Shown here: one piece after another, positions 58,145 through 64,000 of the stretch
How positions within the stretch are numbered: the stretch's first letter is position 1
Layout of the letters: every line of letters starts with the position of its first letter
Origin: Flavobacterium sangjuense
Lineage (GTDB): Bacteria > Bacteroidota > Bacteroidia > Flavobacteriales > Flavobacteriaceae
DNA length: 64,000 nucleotides
Direction of reading: 5' to 3'
NCBI RefSeq assembly: GCF_004797125.1
Contig: NZ_CP038810.1
Span: 2,046,001-2,110,000 of the forward strand
Notes under the pieces: generated by a model
Database searches by the model: none
What the model saw: only the letters and a program-made list of their open reading frames with translations
Told to the model about the DNA's origin: nothing
Program-made: the position numbers and the translations under genes

Positions 58145-58203
58145 AACACAGATTTCACAAATTATCACAAAATAAATCTGTGCGAATCTATGAAATCGGT
58201 GTT
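58145..58203. repeat. Nonamer/decamer word hairpin (CACAGATTT type)
   Basis: The left arm (58145-58169) starts AACACAGATTTCAC; the right arm (58179-58203) is its inverse with 20 of 25 positions matching. Units CACAGATTT, CACAAATTAT and CACAGATTT recur with a 9-10 bp period. It fills the spacer between two convergent genes and touches the DUF3810 stop codon. Confidence 0.72.
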
Positions 58204-59264
58204 TAAAATTCTTTTTCTTTGTAGTAATTAATCAATAAATCAACAAACTTACTATAGCTTTCCAAACCGTCTTTTTGTTGGTTGGCTTTTAGGAATTGAT
58301 CATAAAAAGCGTGAAATCCTTTGTCAATAAAGGTGTCGTATTGTTCCCAAAAAAGCTCACTTTCTTTAAAGTTCTCAATGATTCCGGGATTGATTTTCGG
58401 TCTTAACGCTTTGAATTTTTCTTCGTCTTTCATAATCACATTCCCCAGACAATAGCGCAAAGCCACGTTATAAGCAGCATACTGAAAATACAAATCATCA
58501 TTTTTGATACAGGCCATAAAGCCGATAAAGTTGCATTCGCTTTCGCTGGCAAAGCCAATTTGGTGTGCCATTTCATGACAAACTACATTTGGGAAACCAT
58601 ACATCGGTAACTTGTAATTCACCTGCGATTCATTGGTAAACGGATTTAGATAACCGCCAAAACCCATATAAGTCAAGGGCAAACTAAACAGTGATTTCTT
58701 TCGGCTTGGAATTTCATATTTGAAAAAAGGATATTGTTTGGCTAAATTGTCATAACCATTTTGCGTCATGTTGAAAATGCTGTCCTGCGAATACGGATTG
58801 GTCACTTTCTGATTTTTGTTGTGCGTAATGGCGAATTGTACTTCGTTGGTTTTGGCAATCAGCTTTTCGGTAAACGCATATAAATCTTCGTTGCTGTATT
58901 CTCTTTTGATATTCATTTTCTCAAACAGCGGCAGGCGATAATAATTCAATGCCCAAAGAAGATGAAATATAAAGTAGAAAACAGAAAGGCAGCTTACCAC
59001 TTTCAGTAGATTATCCTTCCATTGTTTTTGCCATGTTTTTCGGGTTTTCCAGATAGAAATCAACAAATAAACAATTAGAATTCCATACATGATATCGCCA
59101 AAAGAGAACGGAATCCAGCCTAAAACGGTGCGCTCAAATCTCGAAGTGAAAACATACAATCCGTTGCTGTAATGGCGTTCAATAGTTTCGGGGAAGAAGG
59201 CTAAAACCTTCAGGAAAATGATTTGAAATAACAGAAAAAGAGGAAGTATATATTTGCGTTTCAC
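58203..59264 (-). CDS. DUF3810 family membrane protein, putative metallopeptidase
   Basis: 353 residues. Three N-terminal membrane segments (about 5-20, 50-70 and 82-105) are followed by a soluble domain with H-E-M-A-H at residues 230-234 ('NVVCHEMAHQIGFASESECNFIGF'). The HExxH plus downstream E is the zinc site of a gluzincin-type protease. The family (DUF3810) has no known substrate. The gene is divergent from pepD with about 97 bp between the starts. Confidence 0.88.
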   Translation of the reverse strand: MKRKYILPLFLLFQIIFLKVLAFFPETIERHYSNGLYVFTSRFERTVLGWIPFSFGDIMYGILIVYLLISIWKTRKTWQKQWKDNLLKVVSCLSVFYFIFHLLWALNYYRLPLFEKMNIKREYSNEDLYAFTEKLIAKTNEVQFAITHNKNQKVTNPYSQDSIFNMTQNGYDNLAKQYPFFKYEIPSRKKSLFSLPLTYMGFGGYLNPFTNESQVNYKLPMYGFPNVVCHEMAHQIGFASESECNFIGFMACIKNDDLYFQYAAYNVALRYCLGNVIMKDEEKFKALRPKINPGIIENFKESELFWEQYDTFIDKGFHAFYDQFLKANQQKDGLESYSKFVDLLINYYKEKEF

Positions 59265-59302
59265 GTTGCGATTTAAAATGTAAATATAATCACAATATCA
59301 AT

Positions 59303-59331
59303 TTGCAAAGCAATTTAACTTTGTAACTTTG
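59303..59331 (+). promoter_or_regulatory. Promoter of pepD
   Basis: TTG at 59303-59305, 18-bp spacer, TAACTTTG at 59324-59331: both elements of the Bacteroidota consensus. The predicted leader is about 26 nt. Confidence 0.7.
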
Positions 59332-59361
59332 CGACTCGACATTTAAAAAAATAGAACTATA

Positions 59362-60825
59362 ATGAGCCAGGAAATTAGAAACCTTGAACCAAAAGTACTT
59401 TGGAATAAATTCGCCGATTTGAATGCGGTTCCTCGTCCGTCAAAGAAGGAAGGACGTGTGATTGAATTCATGAAAAACTTTGGTAACAGTTTAGGATTGG
59501 AAACTTTTGAAGACGAAATCCGCAACGTAATCATCCGCAAACCGGCAACTCCTGGAATGGAAAACAGAAAAACTGTTGTACTGCAAGGGCATTTGGACAT
59601 GGTGCACCAAAAAAATAACGACACTAATTTTGACTTCGATACGCAAGGAATTGACATGTATGTTGATGGCGATTGGGTTCGTGCACGCGGAACTACGCTT
59701 GGCGCGGATAACGGTTTAGGTGTTGCAGCGATTATGGCCATTTTGGAAAGCAAAGATATTCCGCATCCTGCGATTGATGCGTTGTTTACGATTGATGAAG
59801 AAACCGGAATGACTGGCGCTTTGAACTTAAAAGGCGGAATTTTAAAAGGAGAGATACTGTTGAATTTAGATACCGAAGAAGACGATGAAATTGATATTGG
59901 TTGTGCCGGTGGAGTAGACGTAACAGCAACCAGAAGTTACAATCCGGAAGAAACTCCGGAAGGCTCTGTTGGTTACACGATAACGGTTAAAGGTTTGAAT
60001 GGTGGCCATTCCGGAATGGATATTCATAAAGGATTAGGGAATGCCAACAAGATTATGAACCGTTTATTGTTTGATGGTTTTGAGAATTTTGGTTTGCAGA
60101 TTGCTGAAATCAACGGTGGAAGTTTGCGTAATGCGATTCCGCGTGAAAGCGTGGCGAAAGTGATTGTTGCGGGTATGTATGATGAAGCATTTGTATTTGA
60201 TATGCAGGAAATCATTAACGATATTAAATTTGAATTTAAGACTACTGAACCCAACTTAGCCATCGAAATTGTAAAAAGCGATTTGCCTGCATCTGTTATG
60301 GATTTAGGCGTTCAGGAAGGATTGTTGCGTGCTATTTATGCCGCACACAATGGTGTTTACCGAATGAGTGCTGATATGGCTGACTTGGTAGAAACTTCGA
60401 ATAATATTTCTAAAGTGGTTGTGAAAGATGGTGAAATTACCATTCAGAATTTAACGCGTTCCTCTGTAGAAAGTTCAAAATTTGATTTGGCTAATGCTTT
60501 GCGTTCGGCGTATGAATTGTTTGGTTGCGAAGTTGAATTTGGCGGAAGCTATCCGGGTTGGACACCAAATGTCAAATCAGAAATATTGGATTTATTAGTA
60601 AACATCTACGAAAAACAAAATGCTGCTAAACCAAGTGTTGTGGCTTGTCACGCCGGATTGGAATGTGGAATTTTGGGAACCAATTATCCAGGAATGGATA
60701 TGATTTCGTTTGGGCCAACAATCCACGGTGCGCATAGCCCTGATGAAAGAGCATCGATTAAATCATCACAGAAATTCTGGAAGTTTTATTTAGAGATATT
60801 GGCGAATATTCCTGAAAGAAAATAG
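59362..60825 (+). CDS. pepD: Aminoacyl-histidine dipeptidase (Xaa-His, peptidase D)
   Basis: 487 residues, the normal length. M20-family metallopeptidase that hydrolyses Xaa-His dipeptides. The metal ligands lie in 'LQGHLDMVHQKN', 'TLGADNGLGVAAIMAI' and 'IDEETGMTGALNL', with the C-terminal zinc histidine in 'TIHGAHSPDERASI'. No signal peptide, so it is cytoplasmic. Monocistronic, with a complete promoter and a terminator behind. Confidence 0.96.
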   Translation: MSQEIRNLEPKVLWNKFADLNAVPRPSKKEGRVIEFMKNFGNSLGLETFEDEIRNVIIRKPATPGMENRKTVVLQGHLDMVHQKNNDTNFDFDTQGIDMYVDGDWVRARGTTLGADNGLGVAAIMAILESKDIPHPAIDALFTIDEETGMTGALNLKGGILKGEILLNLDTEEDDEIDIGCAGGVDVTATRSYNPEETPEGSVGYTITVKGLNGGHSGMDIHKGLGNANKIMNRLLFDGFENFGLQIAEINGGSLRNAIPRESVAKVIVAGMYDEAFVFDMQEIINDIKFEFKTTEPNLAIEIVKSDLPASVMDLGVQEGLLRAIYAAHNGVYRMSADMADLVETSNNISKVVVKDGEITIQNLTRSSVESSKFDLANALRSAYELFGCEVEFGGSYPGWTPNVKSEILDLLVNIYEKQNAAKPSVVACHAGLECGILGTNYPGMDMISFGPTIHGAHSPDERASIKSSQKFWKFYLEILANIPERK

Positions 60826-60849
60826 AGAAAAGAAGCATGAATAAAGAGA

Positions 60850-60882
60850 AACTTCGTTTAGAAATAGACGAGGTTTTTTTTT
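60850..60882 (+). terminator. Terminator of pepD
   Basis: AACTTCGTTTA (60850-60860) pairs with TAGACGAGGTT (60865-60875), with two G-U pairs and a GAAA loop, then a run of T. Confidence 0.8.
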
Positions 60883-60948
60883 GTTAAAATATTGCAGAAA
60901 ATAATATACTTTTAATACGTATTTTACGTTATATCAAAAACTTCAAAA

Positions 60949-61980
60949 ATGAAAAAAATACTGCTTCTTGGTTTGATTTCCTGCCTGTTTTTGTCTTGTA
61001 AAAAGGAACATAAAATTGCCAATGTTGAACGTGCTTTTTATTATTGGAAAAGTGACAATTGGAATATTTCACAAAAAGAAGACTCTATTAGTAAAAAACT
61101 AAATGTAAAGAAATTATATGTGAAGTTTTTCGAAGTAGATTATAGTGATGCAATGGGCAATTTTCCCATTTCAAAAACACAACTTTATTTATACAATCTT
61201 GATAGTATTACTATTGTACCAACTGTGTATATAAAAAATGCTGTTTTCCTAAAATCCAATCAGGCCAGTTTGGATACTTTGGCAGATAACGTCAACTTTT
61301 TAATCACTAAATTTTATAAAGAAAAATTCAGAGAGGCCAAACCTCTGACTGAGTTTCAAATGGATTGTGATTGGACGTTGAAATCCAAAGACAACTATTT
61401 TTATTTTTTGAAAAAACTAAAATCCATTTCCCAAAAAGAAATCAGTTGTACACTGCGATTGTATCCATATAAATATCCGGATAAAATGGGAGTTCCTCCA
61501 GTTGATAAAGCTACTTTAATGTGTTACAATATACTGAATCCATTGCAGAACCATACAAAAAACTCCATATTGGATATTGATGAATTAGAAAGTTATCTGG
61601 ATACAGATAAAATCTATCCGAAGCATTTAGATGTTGCTTTGCCTATCTATTCGTGGATGCAAGTGTATAAAAACGAACAGTTTTCGAATGTAATCTATAC
61701 AGATAATAAGATGGTCAAAAAGTTGTTGAAGGAAATAAAACCGCTTTGGTATTCGGTAACCAAAGACACTGTTATCAATGAAACCTATTTGCGAATAGGC
61801 GATAAAGTAAAGTTTGAAGAAATTGACGCTCGAAAAATTGAGCAAACAATTCATTTATTGAAAAAATATGTAAGTTTCGACAAGAATACCACGGTTTCCC
61901 TTTTCCATTTAGATGATGAACAATTAAGCAATTATACCAATGAAGAACTTTCTGGGTTTTATAGCGCTTTTAGCAAGTAG
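60949..61980 (+). CDS. Hypothetical lipoprotein, TIM-barrel-like
   Basis: 343 residues. Lipoprotein signal MKKILLLGLISCLFLSC (Cys 17). The middle has 'EFQMDCDWTLKSKDNYFYFLKKLK', 'CTLRLYPYKYPDKMGVPPVDKATLMCYNI' and 'LDVALPIYSWMQV', which resemble the strands of a DUF3142/glycoside-hydrolase-like TIM barrel with acidic residues at strand ends. I infer an enzyme-like fold; activity is not established. It overlaps the following repeat-protein gene by 41 bp, so the two are probably translated together and may act as a pair at the outer face of the membrane. Confidence 0.68.
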   Translation: MKKILLLGLISCLFLSCKKEHKIANVERAFYYWKSDNWNISQKEDSISKKLNVKKLYVKFFEVDYSDAMGNFPISKTQLYLYNLDSITIVPTVYIKNAVFLKSNQASLDTLADNVNFLITKFYKEKFREAKPLTEFQMDCDWTLKSKDNYFYFLKKLKSISQKEISCTLRLYPYKYPDKMGVPPVDKATLMCYNILNPLQNHTKNSILDIDELESYLDTDKIYPKHLDVALPIYSWMQVYKNEQFSNVIYTDNKMVKKLLKEIKPLWYSVTKDTVINETYLRIGDKVKFEEIDARKIEQTIHLLKKYVSFDKNTTVSLFHLDDEQLSNYTNEELSGFYSAFSK

Positions 61981-64000
61981 CAGTCTTTTTGCCTGCGGAT
62001 TTTATCCGTATGGTGAAGAACTTCGTTTTTCATTTTTTAATCCCGATTTGATGGGATACCATTCCTATTCGGAGTTTTATTATTCTGCCAATACATTTTC
62101 ACCTCAAGGGGTTTACAGGGATTTTGATAAAAGACCCAATGACTTACTTTGGGTTAAATATTGCAAAAACAAGGTTTCCTATCAGGCGGTTCAAGAAGTA
62201 TTGGGTGGGATGTCTGTTGGCGACATCAATCCAAGGTCAAAAAATGAAATGTTGCATTATTTGTATCAAACCAAAGATTATGAGGTAATTAATTATTTGA
62301 AGTTTGCCAAAAACTGTGAATTTTTCAATTCCTGGATGGAAGACCCTTGGGAGCGCAATGAAGTGCAATCGTCTCCGGTTCGAAGAAAATTGTTAAAGAA
62401 TGCTATTTTGCTTTCCAAACAAACAAAGAATGAAACACTAAAGTTCCGTTATACTTTTTTAGCTATCCGTATGGCATTTTACAGCCAGGATGTGGTTAAA
62501 ATCAGAACGCTTTTTGATACTGTTTTTAAAGCCAAACCTTCCAAAGACATATTGTTTTATTGGAGTTTGTATTTCAGAGCCTTAGCTGAAGAAGATAAAG
62601 CTTTGGGCAATTTTTATGCATCACAGGTTTTTGTCAATGCACCCGAAAAACGTTTTGCCATTTCACAATATTACAATAGAGATGTTCCTATAGAGCAAGT
62701 AGTAGCTTTTGCCAAAACCGATGATGAAAGAGCCAATGTTTATCTTTTCGCCGGGATTTTAAAACACGATAAATCATTGGAATATTTCAAAAAAGTATAT
62801 GAATACCGTCCAAAGTTTGATGGATTGAGTTTTATGTTGTTGCGCGAAATGAATAAAGTGGAAGATTGGATTTTTACGCCTTATTACACTCTTTTTGAAC
62901 CATCGATTGAAACCAACAGTTATTGGGATGAAGAGGTTTCTGTTTTTCAAACCGTACAGAAAAGGGTAGAAGGCGATCGAAATTACGCCGGAGAATTATT
63001 GCGCTTTATCAATACAATCGATTTGAATTCAGTTGAAAATCCTATGCTCTGGAAAACCTGTAAAGCTTATTTGTTATTCATTACTAAAGATTACAATGGC
63101 AGCATTTCCTTATTGAATGAGCTGGAAAAAGTCAAACAATCAGAATTGGTTACCAATCAATTGGAAATTATTGAAGCATTGGCTTTAACAGCCAATCAGG
63201 AATACGGAAAAGCGATATTGATTAACGAAGTGAAACCGATAATTTTAAGAAATAAAAACTATCAAAAGTTTTTGTTTGCCTTGGGAAGAGAACTAGAATA
63301 CAAAGGCAACACCACAGATGCAGTATTACTGTATTCCACTTTAGGTAAAGGTTATGAGAATTATTATGAAGATCATAATTATTATAATAGTGTCTATTGG
63401 AAAACGGTGACCAATTCACCTGACAATTATTCTGATTTCTATAATGAGTATTTCGATTACATCAATGTAATGTATACGCCTGGGCAAATGGAAGCTTTGA
63501 TTGACAATATTTATAAAAACAGAGATAAGGAAGATGAATTTTCAGTTTTTAAATACAGTGTTTTAAAGACACAATTACCTCTTTTATATGATTTATTAGG
63601 AACCAAATACATACGACAAAACAAATTGACTAAAGCAATGCAAAGCTTTAAGAAAGTTGATGCTAAACTTTGGAATGAAAAGTATTCTAACTGGGAGCAT
63701 GAGAACAACGGATGGAATTTTGGAGATAATGTATTTGATGAAAATCCATTTTATGTTGTAAAATATACTCCGGAGTTTATTCCGGTAAAAGATGCTTTCC
63801 GCATTAATAAATACACCGTTACGCGACAACTGATTAAGTATATTAACAAAGCTGAAAATCCAAAAGAAAAGAACAAGGATTACTATTATTTTTTAGTTGG
63901 GAATTGCTATTATAATATGACTCATTTTGGCAACGCCTGGATGATGCGTCGCTACTACTGGACCAGCGGAGGAAATCCAACTACTATCGAAGATGAGAGA
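61940..64000 (+). CDS. Large lipoprotein with TPR-like repeats, 3' end beyond window
   Basis: From the ATG at 61940 the frame is open for 687 codons to the window edge, so the gene is incomplete. The signal is MKNFLGFIALLASSSLFAC (acylated Cys 19), followed by 'GFYPYGEELRFSFFNPDLMGY'. The rest is mostly helical with repeat-like units ('LKFAKNCEFFNSWM', 'YFKKVYEYRPKFDGLSFMLL', 'LLYDLLGTKYIRQNKLTKAMQSFKKV'), in keeping with degenerate TPRs. The start lies within the 3' end of the preceding lipoprotein gene in another frame (41-bp overlap). Function unknown. Confidence 0.8.
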   Translation, partial: MKNFLGFIALLASSSLFACGFYPYGEELRFSFFNPDLMGYHSYSEFYYSANTFSPQGVYRDFDKRPNDLLWVKYCKNKVSYQAVQEVLGGMSVGDINPRSKNEMLHYLYQTKDYEVINYLKFAKNCEFFNSWMEDPWERNEVQSSPVRRKLLKNAILLSKQTKNETLKFRYTFLAIRMAFYSQDVVKIRTLFDTVFKAKPSKDILFYWSLYFRALAEEDKALGNFYASQVFVNAPEKRFAISQYYNRDVPIEQVVAFAKTDDERANVYLFAGILKHDKSLEYFKKVYEYRPKFDGLSFMLLREMNKVEDWIFTPYYTLFEPSIETNSYWDEEVSVFQTVQKRVEGDRNYAGELLRFINTIDLNSVENPMLWKTCKAYLLFITKDYNGSISLLNELEKVKQSELVTNQLEIIEALALTANQEYGKAILINEVKPIILRNKNYQKFLFALGRELEYKGNTTDAVLLYSTLGKGYENYYEDHNYYNSVYWKTVTNSPDNYSDFYNEYFDYINVMYTPGQMEALIDNIYKNRDKEDEFSVFKYSVLKTQLPLLYDLLGTKYIRQNKLTKAMQSFKKVDAKLWNEKYSNWEHENNGWNFGDNVFDENPFYVVKYTPEFIPVKDAFRINKYTVTRQLIKYINKAENPKEKNKDYYYFLVGNCYYNMTHFGNAWMMRRYYWTSGGNPTTIEDER

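Noticed and set aside
39101..58203. Word arrays as CRISPR
   Set aside because: The units are 7-10 bp with no spacers of 26-40 bp between repeats and no cas genes nearby. They are tandem or inverted, not interspersed.
1..64000. tRNA, rRNA or other standard RNA genes
   Set aside because: I looked through the spacers and saw no cloverleaf, CCA-adjacent tRNA-like sequence or rRNA segment. I could not run a covariance search, so a short degenerate RNA could be missed.

Overview
The window looks like a chromosomal segment of a Flavobacterium-like member of the Bacteroidota (Flavobacteriia). The evidence is an AT-rich sequence, exact -7 promoter boxes of the Bacteroidota form TAnnTTTG in front of many genes, few Shine-Dalgarno sequences, a type IX secretion 'type B' C-terminal sorting domain, a TonB-dependent receptor, CarboxypepD_reg-like proteins, and many small DUF families (DUF6787, DUF6146, DUF6095, DUF6048, DUF6452, DUF5362, DUF3810) known mainly from this group. 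I saw no rRNA, tRNA, CRISPR array, phage or insertion sequence. Gene density is high and no gene-free stretch exceeds 300 bp; the largest (15214-15509) holds a promoter and two palindromes.

Layout. 1-12900 is mostly minus strand: the start of a BatA/VWA membrane protein (cut by the left edge), a DEAD-box helicase, a YdeI-like protein, an M3 metallopeptidase, and a three-gene run of LolD-type ATPase, large membrane protein and TIGR02757 protein. folE on the plus strand follows, then small DUF proteins. 13000-19800 holds serC-serA, an acyl-CoA reductase divergent from a 2x[4Fe-4S]-type ferredoxin, and between them a 2.7-kb T9SS type-B secreted protein on the plus strand. 19800-26200 holds a TonB receptor, a CarboxypepD_reg-like protein, ychF and a small porin. 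26300-30900 is the topoisomerase IV pair.

31000-35200 is a metal (probably copper) handling cluster: a metal-binding lipoprotein, a regulator fusing an HMA-like CxxC domain to an AraC-type helix-turn-helix, an HMA-MauE-like membrane protein, and a multicopper oxidase with an extra metal-binding N-terminus and a predicted beta-barrel C-terminus. 35200-45500 is minus-strand accessory and housekeeping material: OsmC, methyltransferases, acetyltransferases, TerC, an operon around murQ, a Sel1-repeat protein and a ZIP transporter. 45500-60900 carries two 23S rRNA methyltransferases, TlpA-, NYN-, DUF1697- and DUF1003-family proteins, rocD, an Smr protein, a DUF3810 putative metalloprotease and pepD. 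The right edge has a lipoprotein overlapping a large repeat-type lipoprotein that runs off the window.

Beyond the genes, spacers repeatedly carry short tandem 'words' of 7-8 bp (9-10 bp at one locus), often arranged as two inverted arms that make a long hairpin, with different words at different loci and some words shared between distant loci. These arrays often abut or overlap stop codons, and one lies inside a coding region. A flavobacterial-type spacer repeat also sits directly behind serC. These elements and the copper cluster are the parts most worth a second look. Family names come from recognition of the translated sequence, not from database searches.
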